This document shows, piece after piece, positions 17,666-27,692 of a DNA stretch of 64,000 nucleotides (positions within the stretch are counted from its first letter, which is position 1; the number at the start of each line of letters is the position of its first letter). Position numbers and translations under genes: made by a program. The notes beneath the pieces were generated by a model. The model saw nothing but the letters and a program-made list of their open reading frames with translations. It did no database searches and was not told the origin of the DNA. The stretch lies in NCBI GenBank assembly GCA_963808965.1, contig CAWEHU010000028.1, forward strand, positions 62,001 to 126,000, read 5' to 3'. This stretch comes from CAWEHU01 sp963808965 (GTDB lineage: Bacteria > Pseudomonadota > Alphaproteobacteria > Acetobacterales > Acetobacteraceae).

Positions 17666-20600
17666 CGGCCGAGGATCCCGCACTCCATACCCGCCTTCTG
17701 GGTGCGCGCGCCGAACCCGAGGGCCTCGACGCCAAGGGCGAGAGCGACCTGATCGTCGCGCTGGGGCCTCACCTCCAAGAGACGTTGGCGGAGCTGTTCG
17801 GCATCGAAGCCGAGCTTTCGGCGATGGCCCGGATGACCCGCGCGCTGGACCCGATCCATTTCTGCAAGCGGCACTTCATCCAGCGCCAGGCGGTGAAGAA
17901 GTACCCCGATCCGGCTGGCTTCGACGGACCGGCGCTGCGGGCCGGCCTCGAAGCGCGACTTGGCGAATCGCTGACTGAGCAGGCGTTCGCGCGAGGGGTC
18001 GCGGCCTGGGAGGAAGCGGGCGATGCCGAGGCGCTGGATGTGGCGATGCGCTATGGATCGTGGGCGACGCTGACCGAGGCGGGACACGCAGCCCATCCCG
18101 GCAACACGCTATTTCGCGTGCCGCACAAGCTCGATTTTCAGCATTTGGTGCCAGTCGAAACGATGGAGCGCGACGGCGTCACCATGCTGAGACTGCCCGA
18201 GCGGCATTGGCGCCATCGCGACGGTTTCGGCCTCACCGATCCGGGCATGAACGAGCAGCAGGCGCTCGATCAGATGAATTACTGCATCTGGTGTCACGCC
18301 CAAGGAAAGGATTCGTGCAGCAAGGGCCTCAAGGACCGCAAGACCGGGGCGTTCCAGAAATCCGTCTTCGGCGTCACGCTCGCCGGCTGCCCGCTGGACG
18401 AGAAGATCAGCGAGATGCACGCGCTGCGGGCGGAGACCTGCGTTCTCGGGGCCTTCGCGGCGATCGCCATCGACAACCCGATGATGGCGGCAACGGGCCA
18501 CCGCATCTGCAACGACTGCATGAAGGCCTGCATCTATCAGAAGCAGGACCCGGTCGACATTCCGCAAGCCGAGACCTCGATCCTGCGCGACGTTTTGGCC
18601 TTGCCTTGGGGTTTCGAGATTTACGCGCTCCTCACGCGCTGGAATCCGCTCGACATCCGCCGGCCGCTGCCGCGCCCTGATAGCGGCCGGAAGGTGCTGG
18701 TCGTGGGACTCGGCCCAGCGGGATTCACGCTCGCGCACCATCTGATGAATGATGGCCATACCGTCGTCGCGATCGACGGCCTGAAGATCGAGCCGCTCGG
18801 CTTCGATCCGGCCACGCCGGTTCGTGACGCGGCCGCGCTGTTCGACGATCTCGACGATCGCGTCATGGCGGGTTTCGGCGGCGTCGCCGAGTACGGCATT
18901 ACCGTGCGTTGGAACAAGAACTACCTGAAGCTCGTGCGCCTGTTGCTGGAGCGTCGCGCGCAGTTCGCGATGTTCGGCGGCGTGCGGTTCGGCGGCGGAG
19001 CGACGGTCTCGATCGACGATGCGTGGGCGATGGGCTTCGACCATATCGCGCTCTGCATGGGCGCGGGGCGGCCGACCGTGCTCGATATTCCGAACGGGCT
19101 CGCGCGCGGCGTGCGTGCGGCGAGCGACTTCCTCATGGCGCTGCAACTCACCGGCGCCGCGAAGATGTCCTCGATCGCGAACTTGCAGATCCGCCTGCCG
19201 GTGGTGGTCATCGGTGGCGGCCTGACCGCGATCGACACCGCGACCGAGAGCCTCGCCTACTATGTCCGCCAGGTGGAAAAGTTCGACCTGCGCTACCGCA
19301 CCTTGGTCGCCGAGCGGGGCGAAGCGGCCGTGCGCGCCGCCTGGTCGGCCGAGGAGTCCGAAATCGCCGCCGAGTTTCTTGCGCACGCCGCCGCTCTTCG
19401 TGCCGAGCGCGCCAAGGCTGCGGCGGAGGGCCGGGCGCCGCGGCTGGCGCAGCTTCTCGAACTCGTGGGGCGGGGCGACCATCGCGTATCGCCGCAAACT
19501 GACCGACGCGCCTTCTTACACGCTGAATCATGAGGAGGTCGCGAAAGCGTTGGAAGAGGGCGTGCGCTTCGCCGAAGGTCTTGCGCCGCTTGCGGTGGAA
19601 ACGGACCGATTCGGCCACGCATCCGCGCTGCGCCTCTCCCGCGCCGATGGCAGCGAGTCGGTGCTGCCGGCTCGCACAATTCTCGTCGCCGCCGGCACGC
19701 AGCCCAACACCGTGCTGTCACGCGAGGACCGGCGCATCCGGCTGGATGGCAAGTATTTCCAGGCCGTGGACGAAGACGGCCGGCCGGTTACGCCCGAGCG
19801 CGCGCTCAGCAAGCCGTCCAGCGCCGAGGTGCTGATGCACCGCGCGGAGAATGGCCGCTATATCAGCTTCTTCGGCGACCTGCATCCGAGCTTCTTCGGC
19901 AATGTCGTCAAAGCGATGGGGAGCGCCAAGCGCGGCTATCCGGTGCTATCGCGCGCCCTCGCGGCCAAACCGGCAACCGCGATCTCCGGCCCGGATCTGA
20001 TCGCACATTGCCGGGACGAGTTGAGCGCCACGGTGCACGCGGTCAGCCGGCTCACGCCCACGATCGTCGAAGTCGTGCTGCGTGCGCCTGCGGCGGCGCG
20101 GGCCTTCCGACCCGGACAGTTCTATCGCTTGCAGAATTACGAGATGCACGCCCCTCGCGTCGCGGAGGCCGCCGGCACGACCGTTCTCGTCATGGAAGGG
20201 CTCGCCATGACGGGGGCCTGGACCGACCCAGAGCGGGGACTCGTCTCGGTCATCGTGCTGGAGATGGGCGGCAGCTCCGATATTTGCGCGCTGTTGCAGC
20301 CCGGCGAGCCCGTGGTTCTCATGGGTCCTACGGGCACGCCCACCGAGATTCGCGCGGATACGACGGTCGCCTTGGTCGGCGGCGGTCTCGGCAACGCGGT
20401 GCTGTTCAGCATCGGAGCGGCGCTGCGCGCGGCCGGATCGAAGGTCATCTATTTCGCGGGCTACAAGAAGACGCGCGATCGCTACAAGGTCGAGGAGATC
20501 GAGCGCGCTGCCGACGTGATTGTCTGGTGCTGCGACGAAGCGCCCGGCTTTGCGCCGAATCGCCCGCAGGACCGCAGCTTCGTCGGCAATATCGTCGAGG

Positions 20601-21019
20601 CGATGGCTGCATACGGCGCCGGGCGCCTGGGCGAGCAGCCGATTCCGCTCAAGGAGGCGGAGCACATCATCGCCATCGGCTCACACGGGATGATGCAAGC
20701 CGTCGGCCTGGCCCGGCATGGCGTGCTCGCGCCCTATCTGCACCCGGATCACAGCGCCATCGGCTCGATCAACAGCCCGATGCAGTGCATGATGAAGGAG
20801 GTTTGCGCGCAGTGCCTCCAGCCTCACGTCAATCGCGAGACGGGTGAGCGGAGCGTGGTGTTCTCCTGCTTCAATCAGGACCAGGCGCTGGATCGCGTGG
20901 ATTTCCCCGCGCTCCATGAGCGGCTGTTCCAGAACAGCCTTCAGGAGAAGCTCACGGCCCAGTGGATCGACCGCGCCCTCCGCTGCTTGGATGCGCGCCC
21001 GGCCATCGCGGCAGAGTGA
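17551..21019 (+). pseudogene. GltD-like plus PyrK/NfnA-like fused flavoprotein (~1155 aa), one frameshift
   Basis: With one base removed at ~19465 (LLEL to WGGATIAYRR), this is a single ~1155-residue chain. Residues ~1-230 are unassigned. Residues ~235-340 hold cysteines like the [4Fe-4S] domain of glutamate synthase small subunit/NfnB (NYCIWCHAQGKDSCSKG, CNDCMKACIYQ). Next come two nucleotide-binding motifs (VLVVGLGPAGFTLAHHL; VVVIGGGLTAIDTATES). From ~820 there is a ferredoxin-reductase-type FAD domain (FRPGQFYRLQNYE), an NAD domain (VALVGGGLGNAVLF) and a C-terminal PyrK-like [2Fe-2S] cluster (CMMKEVCAQCLQPH...FSC). This is the domain set of both Nfn transhydrogenase subunits in one chain. 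The enzymatic role is inferred; homologues are usually annotated only as FAD-dependent oxidoreductases. Confidence 0.8.
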
Positions 21020-21037
21020 GTGCGACCGCCACACAAG

Positions 21038-21166
21038 TTCCGTTCATCCCCGCGAAGGCGGGGATCCAGGCCTCGCAAAAGGCCGTGTCTTTTGGCGGGT
21101 TCCCGCTTTCGCGGGAACGAACGGAAGTGGCGGAGCCGCTCGCAGTCAACCCAAAACGAGCCTAGC
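21038..21166. repeat. dispersed palindromic intergenic repeat, copy B
   Basis: Two hairpins, TCCCCGCGAAGGCGGGGA and TTCCCGCTTTCGCGGGAA, are separated by ~35 bases. They are followed by CCGCTCGCAGTCAACCCAAA and ACGAGCCTAGC. The right part is the reverse complement of copy A, and both hairpins recur in copy C. It fills the space between two convergent genes and may serve as their terminator. Confidence 0.8.
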
Positions 21167-21589
21167 TTATTTCGCGGGTACCATTTGGCCGCGGATCTCG
21201 CCGGCCTTGTTGGCGTCCGTGTGGACGTTCGCGTACCACTTTCCGTCCAGCAGTTCTTTCTGCTGCGCCTCGGTCAGGGTGGTGCTGCCCTTGATCGGAC
21301 TCGTGGGCGGGTTGAACGGCACCACCACACCCGCATTCGCGCCCGGGTCGGCAGGTCCGTGGAAGTGCGCCATCGTCGCCGGTCCGCTCAGATCCGAATA
21401 CGTTATCGTGTAGGTCAGGACGTGCGTGTTCGTGTCGAGCGTGGCGTCGGCCTCGCCCTTGCCCTGCGTCGTCTTGGGCGGCACTTCCGAGGCGCCGTTC
21501 AACGTGGCATGGAAATGCACCATTTCCGCCCAGGCGGCGTGCGACAGAAGGCAAAGCGAGAGAGCGGCAGCCAACAACCAGCGCGACAT
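21167..21589 (-). CDS. exported CHRD-domain protein
   Basis: 140 residues. A clear signal peptide (WLLAAALSLCLLSHAAWA, cleavage about residue 21) is followed by a CHRD domain: FHATLNGASEVPP, TLDTNTHVLTYTITYSDLSG, MAHFHGPADPG and VHTDANKAGEIRGQM. CHRD domains occur in chordin and in many bacterial secreted proteins; their function is unknown. The protein should be periplasmic or surface-bound. It stands alone. Confidence 0.88.
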   Translation of the reverse strand: MSRWLLAAALSLCLLSHAAWAEMVHFHATLNGASEVPPKTTQGKGEADATLDTNTHVLTYTITYSDLSGPATMAHFHGPADPGANAGVVVPFNPPTSPIKGSTTLTEAQQKELLDGKWYANVHTDANKAGEIRGQMVPAK

Positions 21590-21706
21590 TTCTTATCCTC
21601 CCTGATAGGCTCGAAGCCACGGACCAGCATAGCGCCTTTGCATCCGTCCGCCATAGAACAGACGATGGGAGCGGGAGCACAGCCGCCGAGCCGGCCGCCA
21701 CCCGGG

Positions 21707-23512
21707 TCAGTAGATCACCGGCTCCGGCACCGGCGCCCCGAAATCCGTGCGCAGGAAGTCGAAGTCGCAGCCCTCGTTCGCTTGCTGGATGTGCTTCGTG
21801 AACACCCACCCGTAACCCCGCTCGAAGCGCGGCTCCGGAGCTTTCCAAGCCGCGCGGCGTCGTTCCAGCTCTTCGTCGGATACCTCCATCCGAATGCTGC
21901 GCGCTTCCACGTCGATGCTGACGATATCGCCGGTGCGCAGCAGCGCGAGCGGCCCACCGATATACGCTTCGGGGGAGATGTGGAGAACGCAGGCACCATA
22001 GCTGGTGCCGCTCATGCGCGCGTCCGACATCCGGAGCATGTCGCGATGCCCTTCCTTCAGCAGTTTCTTTGGCATGGGCAACATGCCCCATTCGGGCATC
22101 CCCGGCCCACCCTGCGGCCCGGCGTTGCGCAGCACGAGGACATGGTCGGCGGTGATGTCGAGATTCTCGTCGTCCACCGCTTTCTTCATCGACGGATAGT
22201 CGTCGAACACCAAGGCAGGACCGGAATGCTTGAGGAATCGCTGATCCATCGCCGCGGGCTTGATGACGCAGCCGTCCGGGGCAAGGTTGCCCTTGAGGAC
22301 CGCGAGTGACCCCTCGCCATAGATCGGGCTCTCGACCGAGCGGATAACGTCGTCGTTGAAAACGCGGGCTCCCTCGATGTTCTCGCCGAGCGTGCGGCCG
22401 GTCACGGTGATGGCGTCGAGATGCAGGTGCTCGCGAATACGGTCCATCAGCGCGCGGATGCCGCCGGCGTAAAAGAAATCCTCCATGAGATACTTACTGC
22501 CGGACGGGCGCACATTGCCGATGACCGGCACCCGGCGGCTGTAACGTTCGAAATCGTCCAATCCAATATCCTGGCCCGCACGCCGCGCCATCGCGATCAG
22601 GTGGATGATCGCATTGGTGGAGCAGCCCATCGCCATCGCCACGGCAATCGCGTTCTCGAACGCCTCGCGGGTCTGGATCTTTTGCGGCGTCAGATCCTCC
22701 CAAACCATCTCGACGATCCGCCGTCCCGATTCCGAACAGAGACGGATATGGCCGGCGTCAGCGGCGGGGATCGAGGAGCCGCCGGGCAGCTCCATGCCCA
22801 CGGCTTCCGCGATCGCCGTCATCGTGCTGGCGGTTCCCATCGTCATGCAGGTGCCGTAGGAGCGGGCGATGCCGCCTTCCACGCCGAGCCAGTCCTGGTC
22901 GGTGATCTGGCCAGCGCGCAGTTCGTCCCAATATTTCCAGCTATCCGAACCCGAGCCGAGCACGTGCCCCTGCCAATTACCGCGCAGCATCGGGCCTGCC
23001 GACACGAAGATCGCGGGGATGTTCATGCTGGTGGCGCCCATGAGTAGGCCCGGCGTGGTCTTATCGCAGCCGCCCATCAGCACCGCGCCGTCCACCGGAT
23101 GGGACCGGAGGAGCTCCTCGGTCTCCATGGCCAGCATGTTGCGATACATCATGGTTGTCGGCTTGACGTAGCTCTCGGATACCGAGAGCGCCGGCAGCTC
23201 CACCGGAAACCCGCCCGCCATCAGGATGCCGCGCTTCACGTCATCGACGCGGTGCTTGAAATGCAAGTGGCAGGGCTGGAGATCGGACCAGGTGTTGATG
23301 ATCGCGATGACCGGCTTGCCCGTCCATTCCTCGGGCGAATAGCCCATCTGCATCGCCCGCGAGCGATGGCCGAAGGATCGCAGGTCGGCCGGCCCGAACC
23401 AGCGCGCGGAGCGCAACTGGTCGGGCGTTTTGCGCACGGAAAGCGGTTCCTGCGGAATCGGGCCCGCTTCGAGTTGCGACGGGGGGAAAGGTGGGTCGTT
23501 GACCATGTTCAT
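21707..23512 (-). CDS. IlvD/Edd-family dehydratase, probably sugar-acid (L-arabinonate-type) dehydratase
   Basis: 601 residues. The three cysteines expected to bind the Fe-S cluster are visible: NTWSDLQPCHLH (C81), MGGCDKTTPG (C149) and SYGTCMTMGTAST (C222). IIHLIAMARRAG and the C-terminal MLRMSDARMSGTSYGACVLH (the catalytic Ser region) follow. The size and C-terminus (VFTKHIQQANEGCDFDFL) fit pentonate/hexonate dehydratases better than dihydroxy-acid dehydratase IlvD. The reaction is removal of water from a C5-C6 aldonate to give a 2-keto-3-deoxy acid. The MFS gene just upstream on the same strand would import the substrate. ATG 23512 is preferred; ATG 23506 is also possible. Confidence 0.87.
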   Translation of the reverse strand: MNMVNDPPFPPSQLEAGPIPQEPLSVRKTPDQLRSARWFGPADLRSFGHRSRAMQMGYSPEEWTGKPVIAIINTWSDLQPCHLHFKHRVDDVKRGILMAGGFPVELPALSVSESYVKPTTMMYRNMLAMETEELLRSHPVDGAVLMGGCDKTTPGLLMGATSMNIPAIFVSAGPMLRGNWQGHVLGSGSDSWKYWDELRAGQITDQDWLGVEGGIARSYGTCMTMGTASTMTAIAEAVGMELPGGSSIPAADAGHIRLCSESGRRIVEMVWEDLTPQKIQTREAFENAIAVAMAMGCSTNAIIHLIAMARRAGQDIGLDDFERYSRRVPVIGNVRPSGSKYLMEDFFYAGGIRALMDRIREHLHLDAITVTGRTLGENIEGARVFNDDVIRSVESPIYGEGSLAVLKGNLAPDGCVIKPAAMDQRFLKHSGPALVFDDYPSMKKAVDDENLDITADHVLVLRNAGPQGGPGMPEWGMLPMPKKLLKEGHRDMLRMSDARMSGTSYGACVLHISPEAYIGGPLALLRTGDIVSIDVEARSIRMEVSDEELERRRAAWKAPEPRFERGYGWVFTKHIQQANEGCDFDFLRTDFGAPVPEPVIY

Positions 23513-23555
23513 GTGCCTCGGTGCTGGCGACGGCGATCGGAGACTCTTGACGCGG

Positions 23556-24977
23556 TTAGGCCTTCTGCGGGTTCCCAAGTTGCAGGCGCTTGATCTCGCC
23601 CACAATCACCAGATAGCTCAAGATAGCCACGAAGGCGTTGGCCCCGATGAAGATGAGCGCGCCGTTGAACGAGCCGGTGCTCTGGATGATGTAGCCGATA
23701 ACGATCGGCGTGGTGATCGACGAAATGTTGCCGAACATATTGAACAGCCCGCCGCTGAGCCCGGCGATCTCCCTCGGGGCGGTGTCGGAGATCACGGCCC
23801 AGCCCAGCGCCCCGATGCCCTTGCCGAAAAACGCGAGCGCCATGATGACCACCACGAGCCATTGCGCTTCGACGTAGTTGCACAGGATCATGCTCATGGA
23901 CAGCAGCATGCCGACGACGATCGGCGTCTTGCGGGCGGCGGTCAGGGACCAGCCCCGCCGCAGCAGCAAGTCCGACCACACGCCGCCCAGCACCCCGCCG
24001 GAGAAGCCGCATATCGCGGGGACCGAGGCGATCAGGCCGGCATTCAGGATGGACATGCCGCGCTGCTGGACGAGGTAGACGGGGAACCAGGTGATGAAGA
24101 AGTAGGTGATGGCGTTGATGCAGAACTGCCCGAGGAAAATGCCAAGCATCATCCGGTTCCGCAGCAGATCCTTGAGATACGACCATTGCGGGGCGTTGCC
24201 CTTGTCCTCGGCTCGCGGGGCCATGGTCTTGAGCCCGCCGCGCTCCACGAAATCCAGCTCCAGCTCGGCCCGCGTAATGCGGGGATCCTGCTTAGGCTGG
24301 TCCATGTTTACCAGCGCGCCGCCGCGCTCGATGTAGTCCAGCTCAGCCGGGTCAAGGCGGGGATGCTGCGTCGGGCTGTAGACCGTCTTCAGCCAGAGGA
24401 GGCTGACACAGATACCAACCGCGCCCATGAAGTAGAACACCCACGGCCAGCCATACGAGACCGTGATCAACCCCATGATCGGCGCGAAAATCACGGTCGC
24501 GAAATACTGCGCCGAGTTGAAGATGGCGGATGCCGTCCCGCGCTCGTTGGCCGGGAACCAGGCGGCCACGATCCGGCCGTTCGCCGGGAAGGAGGGCGAC
24601 TCCGCGAGCCCGACCAGGAGGCGCAAGGTGAACAAGGCGGCGACCGCGGCCAGACCCCCGAAGATCCACACGCCGCCCTGGAGGATGGTAAAGATCGACC
24701 AGGTGAAGATGCTCAGAAAATAGACCTGCTTCGATCCGAACCGGTCCAGGAGCCAGCCGCCCGGGACCTGGCACAGCACGTAGGACCACCCGAAAGCCGA
24801 GAACACGAGGCCCATCTGAACGGCGGTGAGGCCAAGGCTTCTCGACACGGCCGGGCCCGCGATGGCGAGCGTGGCGCGATCCGCGTAGTTCACCAAGGTC
24901 ACCGCGAACAACATCGCCACGATGGTGAAGCGAACGCGTCCTGTCCTCAGACCGGCGGCACTCACGGCCGTTGTCAT
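23556..24977 (-). CDS. MFS transporter, ACS family, sugar-acid (glucarate/galactonate-like) carrier
   Basis: 473 residues with ~12 membrane segments. Family motifs include VNYADRATLAIAGPAVSRSLGL, GGWLLDRFGSKQVYFLSIF (motif LLDRFGSK) and RLLVGLAESPSFPANGRIVAAWF. A long ~60-residue charged central loop lies between TM6 and TM7. The ATG at 24977 follows GGGAGGACG, better than the upstream start. It shares an operon with the sugar-acid dehydratase (43-base gap), so uptake of a sugar acid such as an arabinonate or hexarate is likely. Confidence 0.88.
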   Translation of the reverse strand: MTTAVSAAGLRTGRVRFTIVAMLFAVTLVNYADRATLAIAGPAVSRSLGLTAVQMGLVFSAFGWSYVLCQVPGGWLLDRFGSKQVYFLSIFTWSIFTILQGGVWIFGGLAAVAALFTLRLLVGLAESPSFPANGRIVAAWFPANERGTASAIFNSAQYFATVIFAPIMGLITVSYGWPWVFYFMGAVGICVSLLWLKTVYSPTQHPRLDPAELDYIERGGALVNMDQPKQDPRITRAELELDFVERGGLKTMAPRAEDKGNAPQWSYLKDLLRNRMMLGIFLGQFCINAITYFFITWFPVYLVQQRGMSILNAGLIASVPAICGFSGGVLGGVWSDLLLRRGWSLTAARKTPIVVGMLLSMSMILCNYVEAQWLVVVIMALAFFGKGIGALGWAVISDTAPREIAGLSGGLFNMFGNISSITTPIVIGYIIQSTGSFNGALIFIGANAFVAILSYLVIVGEIKRLQLGNPQKA

Positions 24978-25104
24978 CGCGTCCTCCCAAACGCCCTGTC
25001 GGGCCATAACACGCTTCCCAGAGAGGATCGGACATCGAGGAAGACGCTGGCAAGTGGCTTGAGCGGGCGCTAAACGGGAGCAAGTTGCGGATCAGGCTCT
25101 CGTG

Positions 25105-25644
25105 ATGCCTATCGAGCGAGGTCTCACCCTCAGATCAGGACCCATCCCGGCCGACGAGGCGACAGTGCGCACCAGCAAGGCTTTCCACTACGAGGACTTC
25201 GCTGTCGGGCAAAAGTTCAGCTCCAGAAGCCTGCGCATGGAGAAGGACCGGATAATCGCCTTTGCGGCCGAGTTCGATCCGCAGCCTCAACACTTGGGTG
25301 AGCAGGAAGCGGCGAACAGTCAGTTCGGGGGGCTGGTCGCCAGCGGGTGGCATACCGCGGCCGTATCCATGCGCCTATTCGTCGAGGCATTGCCGCCAAT
25401 GGCGGGGGGAGGCCAGGGCGCGGGGGTGGAATCGCTGGCTTGGCCGCACCCGGTCCGGCCGGGAGACGAGCTTCGCGTCGAAACCGAGGTGATCGCCACG
25501 CGGCCATCCCGTTCCCGGCCCGACAAAGGGCTGATCACTTTGCGCAACATCACTTTCAATCAGCATGGCGAGCCGGTGCAGACCGGGACGACCACGGTCA
25601 TGGTGCCGAAAAGCGGCAAGGGCGGAACATCCGCCTCGTCGTGA
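25105..25644 (+). CDS. MaoC-like hot-dog dehydratase
   Basis: 179 residues. The core has KAFHYEDFAVGQKF (entry strand), AFAAEFDPQPQHL (the Asp/His-containing hydratase helix region), FGGLVASGWHTAAVSMRL and the C-terminal strand set. This is the MaoC fold that hydrates enoyl-CoA or related thioesters. The first ~22 residues are not part of the fold, so a GTG start at 25165 is an alternative. The channel gene follows within a few bases and may be co-transcribed, but no functional link is evident. Confidence 0.82.
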   Translation: MPIERGLTLRSGPIPADEATVRTSKAFHYEDFAVGQKFSSRSLRMEKDRIIAFAAEFDPQPQHLGEQEAANSQFGGLVASGWHTAAVSMRLFVEALPPMAGGGQGAGVESLAWPHPVRPGDELRVETEVIATRPSRSRPDKGLITLRNITFNQHGEPVQTGTTTVMVPKSGKGGTSASS

Positions 25645-25646
25645 CC

Positions 25647-26624
25647 ATGCCTCCGGCCAATCCGGTCCGGCTCGACCGTCACTGGCGGCGGTCGCTCCTT
25701 TTCACCTTGCTCCTGGTCGGCCTAGTGATCGCCGGGATCGGCGCCGACTGGGAATTCGCGTTGGCCGCGCTTCTCACCTGTGCGGTCGGGTTCGGCTTCT
25801 TCTATCTGGTGTTTCCCGGAGGTATGCATTTCGGCGTCACGGTCGCGAATCTGCTGGCGCTCTATGCGTGCCTCTTCGTTTTCTTCCGCGAGGCGAATTT
25901 TGCCGACGCACCGAGGCGGCAGTCGATTATCAGCCTGGCTTTGCCCGTGCTCGGATTTCTCGGAGCCTGCTTCCTGCGCCGGCGGGAGGTGGCGGGAGCT
26001 ATTCGCGCGCGCCGTGTCCGCGAACTCGAGCACTTGCCTCGCCTCTCGGGCTGGGTCCCGGGCACGCTCGCGATAGGGGCTCTCTCGTTCGCGTTGCCGC
26101 GGCTCGCCCTCACACCTTCCGAGCAGGGCGCGGCGCTCGTCCTCTGCATGAGCGCCATCACCTGTTTGGTGGCACTCGCGGTGCGGGACGTGGTGCTGCT
26201 GCAAATGGATATCGCGATCATCTTCGAGGGTGTTGCCGGCCGGCTGAACCGGCTGATGATGCCGGTTATCGCGTTCCTCACTCTCTATGGTCTGCTCGTC
26301 GTCGTCTTCGCCTGCTTGTACCGTATCGCGGAGTTCTCCTCCGGTACGCCGCAGTTCGCGGTACACGGCAATCTGGCGTCGGCCAGCTTCTCGGACGCGC
26401 TTTACTTCAGCGTAGCCACGATCAGCACGGTCGGTTACGGGGACATCTCGCCGGTTTCTCCTCTGGCACGCGCGCTGGCGGGGCTGGAGGTGGTATCGGG
26501 TCTGCTCATGCTCCTGTTCGGCTTTAGCGAGATCATGCGTCACGCCGGTTCCGACACGGGGCACCGCCCTCGGCCCCGCGCCCGCATCTCCGATCGCGAC
26601 GGCCGGGAGCACGATTTGGACTAG
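25647..26624 (+). CDS. two-pore-domain-type potassium channel protein
   Basis: 325 residues. Several membrane segments fill residues ~18-190. A C-terminal pore module follows (~205-305): a hydrophobic helix, the selectivity filter ATISTVGYGDISP and a last hydrophobic helix ending LLMLLFGFSEIMRH. TVGYGD is the K+ channel signature. The hydrophilic tail is short (~30 residues), with no RCK/TrkA domain, so gating is not obvious. The ATG is 2 bases after the MaoC stop; a GTG at 25641 is also possible. Confidence 0.82.
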   Translation: MPPANPVRLDRHWRRSLLFTLLLVGLVIAGIGADWEFALAALLTCAVGFGFFYLVFPGGMHFGVTVANLLALYACLFVFFREANFADAPRRQSIISLALPVLGFLGACFLRRREVAGAIRARRVRELEHLPRLSGWVPGTLAIGALSFALPRLALTPSEQGAALVLCMSAITCLVALAVRDVVLLQMDIAIIFEGVAGRLNRLMMPVIAFLTLYGLLVVVFACLYRIAEFSSGTPQFAVHGNLASASFSDALYFSVATISTVGYGDISPVSPLARALAGLEVVSGLLMLLFGFSEIMRHAGSDTGHRPRPRARISDRDGREHDLD

Positions 26625-26698
26625 CACCGGACGCAGTTCCGCCACCATACCCGCTCAGTGGTCGCGCGGGCGCGGCCCGGAGAGGAGATGGAGCGACG

Positions 26699-27682
26699 AT
26701 GAATTGGAAGAGCCGGAAGATCCTGGTCACCGGCGGCGCGGGTTTCCTGGGCTCCAATCTCTGCCATGCGCTGCTGGAGCGGGGCGCCCGCGTGACGGCG
26801 CTGGACGGCTTCCTGTTCGGCGGCGGCGCCAATCCGGCGAACCTCGACAACCTGCCCGACGGCGCCGCGCTCGAGCTGGTGCGCGGGGACATCCGTGAGA
26901 TCGACCTGCGGCCACTCTGCGAGGGCGCGGAGGTCATCTTCAATCTCGCCGCGCAGACGAGCCATCTCGGCGGACAGAAGGACCCGTTGGCGGACATTGC
27001 CGTCAATGCCGTGGCGCAGGTCCGACTGATTCAGGCGGCGCGCGAGGCTGCTCCCGACGCGGTCGTCGTCCATGCTTCGACGCGCCAGTTCTACGGCCGC
27101 CCGCAATGGCTACCCGTGGATGAGAATCATCCCGTTGCGCCGCCCGATGCGAACGGCGTCTCCAAATTCGCGGGCGAACGGTACTGGATGCTGGAGCACC
27201 GGGTACAAGGCCGCCCGGTGGTTTCGCTCCGGTTGACGAATAGCTATGGCCCCCGGCTCCGCATCCGCGACGCACGCCAGACCTTTCTCGGAATCTGGAT
27301 CCGCTGCGTGCTCGAGAACAAGCCGTTCGAGGTATGGGGCGGGGCGCAGCTTCGCGATCTGACGTATGTGGACGATGTGACCGAAGCGTTTCTGTGCGCG
27401 GCGCTCGAACCCGCCTGCTATGGCCGCATCTTCAATCTCGGCGGTTCTCCGCCTGCCTCGCTTCAGGAGATAGCCGAGATGATGGTGCGCGTGTCAGGCG
27501 GCGATGCGCGATTCGTGACGCGCGACTTCCCCGCCGATCGCGCGCGGATCGACATCGGCAGCTATCACGCCGACGACACCGCGTTCCGCTCCGCGACGGG
27601 ATGGACGCCGCGCGTTGGGCTGGAAGAAGGCATACGCCGATCGCTCGACTGGTTCCGCCCGCGGCTCGCGTCCTATCTCTAA
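26699..27682 (+). CDS. NAD-dependent epimerase/dehydratase (extended SDR)
   Basis: 327 residues. The N-terminal Rossmann motif is ILVTGGAGFLGSNL, followed by LAAQTSH and HASTRQFYGRPQW (Ser/Thr of the catalytic set). The active-site segment reads DANGVSKFAGERYW, with Asn where most SDRs have the catalytic Tyr of YxxxK. A further block is VSLRLTNSYGPRLRIRDARQ. The start follows GGAGAGGAGATGGAGCG. It is probably a nucleotide-sugar modifying enzyme. The PLP aminotransferase gene starts 10 bases downstream, so the pair may make an amino-sugar nucleotide for a surface glycan or glycoside. The substrate is unknown. Confidence 0.85.
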   Translation: MNWKSRKILVTGGAGFLGSNLCHALLERGARVTALDGFLFGGGANPANLDNLPDGAALELVRGDIREIDLRPLCEGAEVIFNLAAQTSHLGGQKDPLADIAVNAVAQVRLIQAAREAAPDAVVVHASTRQFYGRPQWLPVDENHPVAPPDANGVSKFAGERYWMLEHRVQGRPVVSLRLTNSYGPRLRIRDARQTFLGIWIRCVLENKPFEVWGGAQLRDLTYVDDVTEAFLCAALEPACYGRIFNLGGSPPASLQEIAEMMVRVSGGDARFVTRDFPADRARIDIGSYHADDTAFRSATGWTPRVGLEEGIRRSLDWFRPRLASYL

Positions 27683-27692
27683 CGCTGTCGCG

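Noticed and set aside
23430..25073. 547-residue open frame opposite the sugar-acid MFS gene
   Set aside because: Low-complexity charged shadow caused by high GC; the minus-strand protein is a textbook MFS carrier.
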